Shown piece after piece: positions 1-11,965 of a DNA stretch of 64,000 bases. Made by a program: the position numbers and the translations under genes. This DNA comes from Pagrus major. Its lineage: Eukaryota; Chordata; Actinopteri; Spariformes; Sparidae. The first letter of the stretch is position 1. Every line of letters starts with the position of its first letter. Below the pieces are notes generated by a model. That model was given only the letters and a program-made list of their open reading frames with translations. It was not told where the DNA came from and did not search any database. The stretch lies in assembly GCF_040436345.1 (NCBI RefSeq), contig NC_133221.1, positions 19,279,165 through 19,343,164 on the forward strand, in the 5' to 3' direction.

Positions 1-1196
1 TCTTTCACAGTAGCATAAATCCGATCGATGCCCCGGCCGAATTGTAGTTTGAGCTACTTTTATTTTTATTTGATTAGTAATGATTTTTAATTGCTGGCTG
101 CAAATCTAGGGGGCGAAGCCTATAAACGCTTTAATTGCCTTTTCCCCGTGTCTTAGCGGAGTTAGAAGCAAGAGGCAGTGCATTGTGGGGGTTTTATGGC
201 CCAGGGTGCTGTCTGATCGCTGGCTTCCTTTCCCAGAAGCCTTGCTTGGTATGAGGCAGACGCTCTGGCGCAACACAGACGCACTCGCTTCCACATTCCA
301 AATCGTTTGATAGTTTCCACACTATCCTTTATTCCGCGCACGTGCATTCTTCTTCCAAGACGCACTTTAAAAGCTCTCTATGTGCAGGAGAAGAAGAGAA
401 GGCGGTAAAGAGAAACCAGGAATAGGAATAAAAAAACACCTGAGGGAAGAGGAAACAGAGACGAGGGAATAAATAACTTCTCCTGGGGCGAGAAATCAAG
501 AAAAAAAACATACAAGTATATTAATGATGCTCAGGTCACACACACTTTAAAACACAGCTTCACAGTAAGATTTCCTTTTAGTGACGTGTGTGTGTTCATG
601 TCCACTGCTGGGTTGGGTGCGTCGTCAGATCCTGTAAGCGGATGATGAGCTGCGGGCATCACAGGCTTTGCCAGCGCTCCCTGACAGCCAAGCCTTTGGT
701 GTGGCTAATATTCCTTTTCTTCCGCACCTGGCAACTCCCTCCATCTATCCTGCCGACTGCTCACAAGTTTATGTAGAAAACTTATTTTAACACCACCTCC
801 TCCACCACATCCTCCCAATCTCCAATTAACAGTTTGAGCTTGTGAAGTAACTGACACTTTCAGACACAAACAGTCTCGTTGGTGGGACAGAGGGGGGCGG
901 CTGTTTTGTCTGCTGAGAAGCTGACGTGAATCACTTCAGCGAGAGCCCCTTGACATTGACCTGGTCTCCCTCCTGTGACCCCCACCTCCCTCCCTCCACC
1001 ACCATCTCTACTATACATCTCCATCTCAAGCACTGCTTTTATACCCCCTCCTCCTCCTCCTCCTCCTTTTCCTTACCCCCACCTCCAACTTTCCCTTTAG
1101 CCTTGGTCCCCGCAGAGCATCCTTTCATGTGTTTGAAGTGTAGGGCACCGAAAATTAAAGTGTGTGTGCGTGAAAGAGGCAGGGGTGAGGAGGAAC

Positions 1197-1327
<131 letters not shown>

Positions 1328-1612
1328 GTGCAAGGTATTGTTTGAGAGGTTCTCTCTGGACCTGATGGGCAAAAGAAGAGTAGGGGAAGAGGGGGGTGGA
1401 GGTGGATGGGGTGGTAGGGTTGTCGAAATGGCCAAGAGGGCTTTCCCTCCCTCTTCATATGATGAAAGGAGAATGAGGGAGAGAGAAAAGAAAAAGAGGG
1501 GCGGGGGGAGAGATCCAGATGAAAGTGAAGGGAGGGGTGTGCTTCTGTTTTGTATCCTGCACTTTAGTCTGATTTGAAACATGAAGCTGTAGACAACATC
1601 CCTTATTATATT

Positions 1613-1654
<42 letters not shown>
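1613..1654. repeat. (ATC)14 trinucleotide repeat
   Basis: Fourteen perfect ATC units. The poly-Asp frame on the minus strand is a repeat artefact with no splice signals or family similarity around it. Confidence 0.95.
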
Positions 1655-1655
<1 letters not shown>

Positions 1656-2170
1656 CAAAGAGGCTGAAAACTCCATGATTGGTCAAAGTAGAGACATTCA
1701 GTTTGACAAACTCGCCACATATTTACTGCTGGCTAAGCCTATGATACTGGCTGAATACCTCTTTCCTGAAAAGATACTTAATTTTCTGGTGTACGGTGCG
1801 CTTGAGCGGATGGATGTCGGCTTTTGTGTACCTGCCAGTCCACCAAATCCATCACGAGGCCGGCCAAGCCGTATCAGTGCAGCGCTCCTCTGCATTCTCA
1901 CGCCGAGAAAAACCCGGCTTAACCGAGGGGATTTAGGCCCAACTCGCGGAATGATGGCGGGGAGAAAAATGGAATGGCACAAAAGAGGGATAAGCGGGAT
2001 GGGTCCGAGCGGTAAACTGGGACCTCCCAAAATAACTTGTGCAAAAGGGAAGATGTGTTTGTGTGTCCTCAATTAGGACGCCCAATTTGGAGTTGGAGGG
2101 ACTCTCCCCTTGTGTTCCAGCAGCTGCAACACGAAGAGTTTTCAAGGGGGAAATTCTGAGTACTTACTAT

Positions 2171-2183
2171 ACACACACACGCA

Positions 2184-2220
<37 letters not shown>
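2171..2220. repeat. (CA)n microsatellite with CG interruptions
   Basis: About 50 bp of AC dinucleotides with GCACGCGC interruptions near the left end. Confidence 0.95.
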
Positions 2221-2222
<2 letters not shown>

Positions 2223-3126
2223 GAGGGTAGAGCCCCAGGTGACCCTGCTCTTCTTTAGTTCACATGAAAGAGAATTAGAGAGAGCTGGGGGGAGAGAGAA
2301 CAAAATATGGAGCCAGTGTTGGAGTGAAGCTTTACAAACATGGATAAAAAGAGAATGGAATAAGAGGAGACAGAGAAACACTAGACAGAGAAATTATCAA
2401 AATCCATTTTAATTTCGACAGTTTTATCCAGCTTGTATTGTCATGGTTCCAAGAGGCACTCGTGTGTGTGTGTGGAAAAGATGGTACATGTCAAAGTCAG
2501 GGCACCTAACTGCCATTGAGAACTCACATCTTGGATTCTTAAGCCTCATTTTTAAGTTTTTAGACTAAAATAAACTGAATAAAATGAAAAATACACTCAA
2601 GAAAATAGAATTGAACAGTGAAATGAATTCATAAAATGTGAAAGTTTTTAATTTTAGAAAAATGTTCACAAAGTTTGGTTCAAGGCTGTGGTCAGTGGGG
2701 TTCAGCTTGTTGATTTTGGACTCATAACGTCAGTATTTTTACTGGTCAAAGTGAATTTTACAGTTTTATTCAGCCGTGGAAATAGTTGCAAAAACTCAAA
2801 GACAATGCTCTCAGAGGAGCTCGGTGAAAGTCGCTGTTGAGTTGCATTACGGGAAGTGTAGGTTCCAGTCCATCCTACAGTCAGCATCTCTTCTTTGTTT
2901 CATATTTTGGCCACAATATAGTCAGAATATCTCTGCAGCATCGATTTTGACCGTTCTTTTTAAAATCTGTTGCTTGGAAGTCCCCAAACTTTATACTAAA
3001 TGCTGTAGTCCCCCTTTAACTCACACAGTCATACACAAAATAATTGGTGAGGTGGGATTGTGACCACAGGAAACTCACAGAGGTCAACTCTTCCACCCTG
3101 TCACCCCTGCACCATGCATAGCAGAC

Positions 3127-3221
3127 TGTGTGTGTGTGTGTGTGTGCTCTGGGGCTCCAGTTCCCTCTGATCCCTCCCTTATCTTTCACAACCCCCCATA
3201 CACACACACACACACACACAC
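3127..3221. repeat. Opposed (TG)n and (CA)n pair
   Basis: A (TG)10 run at 3127-3146 is followed by an (AC)n run at 3200-3221, so the pair could fold as an imperfect hairpin in single-stranded form. Further degenerate CA-rich sequence continues at 3353-3455. Confidence 0.85.
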
Positions 3222-4629
3222 GCACACCCTTGTCTGCCGCCAGCCGAGTCCCCTGCGGCCTGGCGCAGCAAACAGATCGATACACCGGAGCTAGGCCGCA
3301 TTAATATCTGTCGCTTCACCCCCCCACCCCGGCGCCCGCTCAACTGCTTTAGCACACACACACGTGCACACAAGATACACACACGCACACACAGACACAG
3401 TCAGGCACACACATGCAAGCACCTAAATCACACAGACTCACACAAACACACGTCACACCCGTACCGGCGGCGGAAATGGCCCCTAGCTCCCGAGGGATCT
3501 GTCTAATTAAAAAAGAGGGGGAGGGGGGTGGAGGGTGAGGGTGGGGGAAGAGCGGTGAGAGAGGATAGATAGATTGAGGCAGAGAGAGGGAGGAGAGAGA
3601 GAGAGCAGGATGGATTTTTCTCTCATTAGAAGCCATGTCTCCTGGTGTGGCCTGGCCTGGCTGATAATGATGAGGCCTCTTCTCCTGCGAGGGTGAGAGA
3701 CAACCGGGGTTGCTGGCGGAGGGAGAGAGAGAGGGGATGAGCGGAGAAAGAGGTGGAATGAGGCGAGTGGTAGAGGGCAGAAGGTGGAGAGAGAGGGCGG
3801 GCAGAGATAAAGGGAGAAGTCGTGATGGTGGCGGAGGTGTGGAGGGGTAAAACCACTCTGTGCCCAATGTGCGAGTTTTTGCTCGCTCGCACAGAATCAC
3901 ACCGGTCAGTATTTGTTGAGAAAACATCGTTACACACCGTCGTTTTTCATCTTTCCTCTTCCACTTCACATTAGCTTGAAACTGGTCAGCTCAGTCCCAA
4001 AGCGCGACAGATGGATTTGAGCGCTATGAGCTAATTTCATACGTCTCGGCCAAAACGGCTGTTTTGCTTATCCTTGTTCAGTGTGTGTTTGTGTGTGTGC
4101 GTGTTTATGTGCTCGTGTGTGTCTATATGGTGTAACATGGGGATTAGAAAATGCACGGCAGTCATTTTCAGTATTAATGTGGAATGAGCCAAGTGGAGCT
4201 ATCTGCATACTTATGCCTCACATTCCTCACAATAGGACAATACACAACTTTTTAAAGTATGCTTCACTCGTGATCTTTGGCCAGAAAACTTGTAATGTTC
4301 ACTCTTGGAGCTCATGTACAACACACTCCAAATATGCCATCAACTGTAAGTTGGTAAAATGTATAGTCAGTGGGATTTCCTGTGTAAAATGTTCCATACA
4401 AAGCTTCTGTTAATGTATTATTATAGATGTGAGCAGCTGGATACTGAATTAGTTTTTGTCCTCCCCTCTCTCCCCCTCTCCTCTCTGCTTTTTCCCCTCC
4501 GACTCCATCTTTTCTTTCTTCTTTGCCTCAACTATTAATCCTTCATCATCTTTGTCATGTCAACTCTATCTTGCCATCTCTCTCCCTCCTCTCTGCTTTC
4601 CCTGTTTCGCCCCTCCGCTCATTATTCAG

Positions 4630-5544
4630 ACATGCTGCGTGCTCGCCAGGAGGCGTTGGCTGCGGCGGTGAGGAATCCAGCGGCCTTAGAAGCTCACCTG
4701 CCCTCTGCGGGTAGCTCCTCTTCGTCCAGCCAGAGACGCAAGCAAGGCCTGCCACAGCACCGTGATGCACATTACACCGACAGGTGAGAAACTGATGTAA
4801 AACACACACTCTCAAGCAACACGAACCTCTATGTTAGCCAGGCCAAAGCTAGCTGTTGAAAGTGCAACCCTGCCCTGCTCACAATACCAGCATTATTCAT
4901 CATTAATAAGGCCCAACACCCACATCCTCCACACACATACTGCATTAGAGGCCCCAGCTGATGTGAACACATGTAAAATCACAAAGGAACTGTGTTGAGA
5001 TTGTTTAGAAAAAGCCTGTCAGGAAGAGAGAGTCGAGTTAATCACCTGCCAGTTTGCATCACCACACCGCGGCACTTTTCATTCTTCCACCGTTTCCAAG
5101 CTTCCTCAGCAAGATCTGATCTCATATTTGGCTTTTTCACTGTGCCGCAGTGCACGTTTGTGTGTGTGCGTGTGTGTGCGTCTCCATATACATGGCTAAA
5201 CTAAGGATCCAATAACCTCTTGGCTACCACTGTGGAGCTGCACGCCTGTATCGCCCGTCTCTTCCTACCTCCTCTCCCCCCAGCGCTGGCCCCTGCGCCT
5301 CCCAAACAAAGCCGGGGGCAGCGGGAGTGGGCGGGTAATTGCTTGTCGATTATTTATGTGGCGCGGAGAGAGGCGGGGGATCGATAATGGGCCGGCGGTG
5401 CGGCAGCAGGGGGGGGAGTGTATTTGTGTGTGTGTGTGAGACAGAGGAGGGGGTGGTGAGGGGTAGGGCTGGGGATATAAGCAGGAAGCAGAGCGGCCAG
5501 GCGCTGTGTGGTGCAGCTTTGGGAGGCTGTGGGGGTGTATATAT

Positions 5545-5588
<44 letters not shown>

Positions 5589-7226
5589 GAGGGGGCGCTG
5601 ATTGTTCGCGTGTGTTTGTTTGTTCCATTTCTCAAGCTGGCGGTCTCTATGCGTGCTCATCTATGCGGATTGAATTTGGGTTTGTTTGTGTGAGTATGTC
5701 TGCTAATTTGTGTGTGTGTATGTGTGCGTGTGTGTGTGTGTGTGTAAGGGAGAGAGAGGCCAGTAGTGCAGTGTGAATGTAGTCAGTGAGCCGCGGCTGT
5801 TCTCCGACAGCACACAGAGTAATTAGCCACACAGGACCGGGGAGAGTTAACTAGGCCTCACCCTCCCTTCCTTCATCCATCTCTACCTCACTCCGTCCCC
5901 CTCTACCTCCCCCCGCCTCCTCTTTAACCCTTTCACTCTCAATATGTTTCTTTTTGGAGTGAATACAAAAGGACTTAATGAGGAAAATATGTTGAAGAGC
6001 TCTTTCCATCACTTGCACCATTGTTCAAATGAGAGAATACGAGAAGAAAAAGAATGATGCAAAACCTGTGTGATGTTCACCTGCACATACTCATGTCCAC
6101 GTCCTCTATAGGGCCAAAAGTAAAAATGGACACATACCTCAGGTCTGGGGCTGTTTTACTTTATATTAAAAAAACACAATTTAGACAGTAGCATGCTCCA
6201 ACAGGGAAGCCCCCTCATGTTTGAAAATGATGATGGCCCCTTTGCGGGGTCAATAAAGAAATGGATTTCCAAGTTCTCAAGAACTTGACTGGCCTTTATA
6301 AAACCCGGACCCCATCCAGCTGCTTCGGGATGAGCTGAATCACAGACTGTAGGCCAGGCTCTTGTGCTCTTATGGGATGAATGAGATCAAATCCCTGCAG
6401 CCAGGTTCCTAGCTCCTTCACAGAAGAGTGGTGGCCGTTATAGCAACATATTATTAGCCATAAGTTTGGAATGAGATGTTAAACAGCCTCAAGTGGGAGT
6501 AATGTCTACATACTTTTGATTAAATAGAATATACAGAACCTGCGAATAAGAGAGAGAGGCAGGAAATTAAGAGGAGACTTGAGAGTGGGATGAGTGCAAA
6601 GTGAAGAGAAAATTAAAATCGAGATAATTGGCGAGTAAAAGCAAAAAACTGAGAATGTGAGTGCGCGATGGAGGCTCTCCCCCTCTCTCCCCCTCTCTAA
6701 CTCTCTCCGTGGCTCACCTTTCCATCGACCCCTCATCATTGATTATCTGGGGCCCATTAGGGCCCATTGTTAAAAACAAATCATTAGGGCCGCTCGATGG
6801 GCTTAGAGCCTGGCGCTCCATTTGTCTGGCCTTAAATGGCACTAAGCTCACCAAGCATCTGCAAGGCAAATAAGGGAGGGATGGAGAAAAGCAAAGAGCG
6901 AGAGAGAGGAAGTGGAAAACATGGGGGCTTAAAATGGGAATGAAGAGAAGGAAGCAGAAGAGAAGAAGAGAGGAGATGGCGGGAGGACGAAGTGACGGAG
7001 AGAGAGATATGAACCAAAATAGGGAGCGAGGAGATCGAGAGAGTGTGAGATAAGGGGGGGGGGAGTGAGGGAGCGAGATAGAGGGCGAGAGAGAGAGCGA
7101 GCGTGGAGGGAGCCTCATCCATTTTAATGAGCTTCCTGTGTAAATGTGTTCCTGCGGAGAAGGAGCCGAGGGCGGCCGCGCGGCGCTCCTAATCCCCCCA
7201 CGCTCCCGTCATTAAGGGCAGCCCTG

Positions 7227-7285
<59 letters not shown>

Positions 7286-7978
7286 TATACAGGCGCACAC
7301 ACACTGCCTGGGCTGCTGCGGGACGGGACCGCTGTCGCCACTCTGACAGGTCGTCACACACCAGTGAATTCCCCAGGAGCCCCTGGCCTCACTGCAGGCA
7401 GAGAGAGAGAGACATAGAGAGAGAGAGAGAGAGAGACATAGGGAGAGAGACAGAGAGAGAGGGAGAGAAAGAGAGAGAGGATATAGTTTAGTGTGATTAT
7501 GAGCCCACCTTACATTTGTAAATCTGCCTATTTTGAGTCACGTGCAAAAACTAGGTGAGCGTTTTTGCCTCATCTTTTTATAGCATGTTAGTGGTTTTCC
7601 AACAAAATGCACAGATAGGCCTAAAAGAAACCACACGCACACACAGACACGCACGCACACACAGAGCCCCAAAGCAAAACGACTAATGTCTGCCACTCCT
7701 CCCTTAAAATTGCCTCCTATAAAAGGAGGAAGAGAGGGAGCGATGGAGGAAGGGAGTGGAGGGGAGTGTCAGACACACTCTTTCTCTCTCTCTCTGTCTC
7801 TCTCTCTCCGTGTCTCTCACTCCCCGTGATTAGGCCTAATTATGGTGGCGCAGACGCCTGGCAGCCCCAGTCATGCAGCTTTAATTGACCGTTATTCATC
7901 TGCGGGCTAACGCTAGGCAAGGGTAGGCGGCGCAAGGAGAGGGAAGAAAGAGAGGGAATATCAGAAAGGGGGGTGGGG

Positions 7979-8032
<54 letters not shown>

Positions 8033-9524
8033 TGGTGGCTGGGGGGTGGGGGGGGTGGTCGGTGGGGGGTGGGGGGGGGTTGATGAGAGTTTGGCATGCG
8101 GGAGCCATGGCGGGGGTGGATGGGAGTTTTGCGGGCGCCTCTGCGTAGCCTAGTGGAACTGCGCGTCGCAAGGCTAATTGCTAGCCCCGAGGGATTAGGC
8201 CAGGTGATTACACACTGGGCGGTGTAATTACATAAGCAGCGGCTAGCGGGGCCCCGGCTCGCGGCTCCGGGGTCACGCGCCGCAGCCCTCACCCAAGATT
8301 AATTGGAGCTGCCACTGGAGTGCGAGGCACCGCCGGAGAGAGCGGTTATACGATTAGCATTAACATTTCAGCGGCGGAGGCGATCGATGAATGGTTTTCA
8401 CCCCCCCCCCCTCAGTACTGGCTCTGACCCACCCCCCCCACTCCATCTCATCTCCCTGCTCTTGTATGCGTGCCCTCCCTCCTTGCAGCTCCTCTCTCTC
8501 TCCTCCTCCTCCTTCTCCTCTTCCCTCACCATTTAGTGAGGCAGGAGACATGCAGGCGCTGGCTAATTTGAACGCGTTTGCAAAACAATATTTGCGGTTG
8601 CGTGCGTCCCAGTGTTGGTTTTGATTTTGTTGTTTTCCTCAGCTTGTTTCTCTTGTACACTTTTGTGTGGCGGCAGTCACACACAGCTGAGCTCTGATTG
8701 GTGTGATAGCAGCAGCTCAGGAGGAGAGGAGCGAGAGACAGGAGAGGGAAGAGAAGTGTGGGTAGGAAGCTCAGGAAAGGCCCTGGAAACAGCTGTGGGT
8801 TGAGACAGGGAGCGGGCAGAGAGCATCATCATCCACTCCAGGCTCGAGGCCTCGCACACTCTGACACTCTCAAAGGGTCAAGGTGCAGGATGCCTCACTC
8901 TTCTGACAGCTTTTTATCCGCTTCTTCAAAACCTGTCCCTGTACCGACGAAGATGTGCAGGCAACAGGGAGAAAAACAGAGAGAGAAGAGAAAGGATTAA
9001 AATGAAAAAAGACGAGAAAGCAAAACTGAAAGAGGCAGGAAGAGACAGGATGATATGGAGTGATGAAATGGGGAGAGAAAAATACATAGTGGTGAAAGAA
9101 ATAAAAGTGGAGGAAAAGAAAAGAGGGAACAAGACAGGTTTTAAGAGGTCATAGAGAAGTAGAGAAGAACAGAAAAAAAGATGGGTAAGACAGAACAAGA
9201 GGCGGAGGGAGAAAGGTGAGAGGCGCCTTTCCCCCTCAAGGAGGACAAAAGACGAGGCCAATAATGGAGAGGCCTTTTCAGAAGCAGAGGTTGCAGGACG
9301 CTCCATCTTTTCACCGGCTTCAATGCAGCCTAGAGAGCGAGAGGGAGAGAGGGAGGGAAACGGGGAGAAGGGCGTAAAAAAAGGGAGAGAAGAGAGGAGG
9401 GATGAGTGTTAATTAGAAGGTCCTTCAGCCCGTGGCCCCGGTCAAGACGCAGGGGCCGCCCCAGCTGTCGGAGCATGACACACTGGCATTGTGCATTCAG
9501 CCCTCATTATGTGTGTGGCTCTAG

Positions 9525-9590
<66 letters not shown>

Positions 9591-11934
9591 AGGCGGCAGG
9601 GGAAGGAAAGGCTGCAGTCCAGGGTACAGCAATGGCCAGCGGCGCTTGCTGCGGCGTGACAAGACTGATGAGGCACTGGGGCGACACGGGGGCCTCTGGA
9701 GCTCCACTGATAAAAATACACCGCATTCATTGGTGTGGCAGCACGCACACACGAACGAGTTGAGACGTACTGAGAGCAAAAAAAACACAGAATTATTCTT
9801 TTCATACATCCCTCCATGCTTTCGTCAGTTTAATAGTCATTTCAAAGCGTCCAATGAAACTTAAATGTTGTCCTTTTTCATTTTTGTGTCCACAGAGACC
9901 TGTCCCACCCTCCACCTCTACTGTCCCCTCCAACTGCGCCTCACATCGCCTTAGGACCTCACCTGCGGCCTCCTTTCCTGGGCATGCCCTCAGCTCTCTG
10001 CCAGGCCCCCGGTGAGTCATCAGTCATTCGAAGGCTAAATGGATAATTCATAGTACTAATGTGTATGCATATAGTATGTTTGAAAAAAAAAAACATTGAC
10101 ACTGAAAAAAGGAAATATTCGATGGCTCCCCACCAAACCATTTGATTAAATTTTACATTTTAAAAGCTCATAAAGGTATAGTAGTTGCTGGATATTAATT
10201 ACAGAATAATGTTTTACATGCCGAGGCATGAACTGTAGAACTGTTTTCTTGCAGTGTACCTTTCCGTTACTTTCTTTGAACATGTTTTCACGTGGATTTG
10301 GAAGCATTCGTGTCACATTTTAAATGTGTGTTTTCTTGCTGTTTCTCTCACAGGTTACGGTTTCCTCCAACCAGCTCAAGCTGAGATCTTTGCTCGGCAA
10401 CAGGAGATGTTGAGGAAGCAGAATCTGGCCAGGTATGTTACAGTATGCAGTAATAGCAGCCATGTATAATGGTAATTAATGGCAGCTAAAAGTTAAAGGA
10501 GACCTATTATGCTTTTTTCATATTGTCCCTTTCTATCAGTGTGTTATATATGTTCCTGTGCATGTAAAAGGTCTTGAAAGTTAAAAAGGTCACAGTCTGC
10601 ACCAACAAAAGCTCCTCTTCCCCACAGAAAACACTGCTCCTGAAACGCCTTGTCAGTAGTCTCGCTTTAATTCCATGACTTTGTGACATCACGTCGCCAT
10701 GTCACACATTTACATAATGTATGCCTAGCAGCTAGTTTGGCACATAAGAATTGATTTAGCTTAGTTGCTCTGTTGTTTTTAGCGATGCTGGCTCAGGCAT
10801 GTGTGAGCTGACCAATCAGAGCAGACTGGGTATTCAGGAGGCGGGCCTTAAAGAGACAGGAGCTTAAATAGAGGGTTTCAGACAGAGGGGGAATACAGTG
10901 CTGAAGTACTGGACAGTATCAGAACACTGATGTGTTTTTTGAGCATTAAGATATGTAAACCTATTCTAGTAGTAACCCAAAATAAAATTATGAACCTGAA
11001 AATGAGCAGAATATGTCTCCTTTAAAAGTAGCCTCAAGATGGGGAATTGTTTTATAATGTACACCCCTGCAAAGCAGTGTTGTAAATCTGATAGACTGCC
11101 TGTACATTAAAGTCCCGGTGTGTTTCACTGCCTCAGACTCGAGATGTCGGCAGAGCTGCTGAGACAGAAAGAGTTGGAAAGTCTCCACCAGCGACAGCAG
11201 CATCAGCGTCTCCTGGGCTCCGACCATCTGGGAGCTCTACCTCCTGGCCTTCCCCCCGACCATCCAGCCCTGCGGAGTCTCCACGACATCCCAGAAGGCC
11301 ATCCGCTCCGTGAGGAACTGGTCCGCCGCTCGAACGCAATGCTGGTGCTTCGCCATGGGGCTGCCACACCCCTCCTAACCCTCAACCACCAGCAGCAACC
11401 AGGGGCGTCCTCCACACCCAAAGACACCCAGGCACAGAGCTCCTCTGTGGGTCCAGATGCCGACTCCAGGAAGACCCCCCGCAGGGGTCCCCTGACACAT
11501 CTCCGTGCTGGGGATCACATGGGAAGAAGAGAGGACAGAGGAAGGGAGAGAGACAGGGAGGTGCAGGATGAGGAGATGAAGGACTCTGACAGCGAGGCAG
11601 AGATGTGTGAGGAGAGGCAGAACAGCGTCAGTGCCAAGTCCAGCAGTAAACCCAGGGACAGGGAGAGAGACGGGAGCAAAGAGACTGGCAGCAAGGGAGT
11701 GTGTGAAGGTGCCAAGGAGACCGGAGAGAGCTCAGGCCGGCTGAGCGCCCCGTGTAGTTCAGCAGGTACAGAGTCGCCCAATCGCCACCTGTTCACCCCT
11801 GGACTGGGCAAGGCTGATGTCAAGTACCAGCTTCCACCTGGGTTCATGCCACCGCTGCCTGCTCTTCACGCCCAGTCGTTGCCCTTCGGATTCCCCTACG
11901 CCAACCCCTACTTTCACACGGGTGAGAGACTCAA

Positions 11935-11965
<31 letters not shown>

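Larger units (their letters stand above)
4784..9895 (+). other. samd11 intron, 5.1 kb, repeat-rich with GC islands
   Basis: No coding exon seen. The intron alternates simple repeats, including (TG)n at 5547-5587, (CA)n at 7229-7277 and (TG)n at 7980-8031 and 9529-9588, with G/A-rich tracts at 6860-7110, 7398-7482, 8945-9250 and 9330-9400. Non-repetitive GC-rich islands near 5225-5520, 6720-6880, 7120-7230, 7826-7960 and 8090-8400 carry several GATTA or TAATTA sites. These islands look like candidate regulatory elements. Confidence 0.7.

Noticed and set aside
7146..10020. Several open frames of 60-150 residues inside the samd11 intron
   Set aside because: Mostly CA/TG or G/A-rich simple sequence, without acceptor/donor pairs or recognisable domains.
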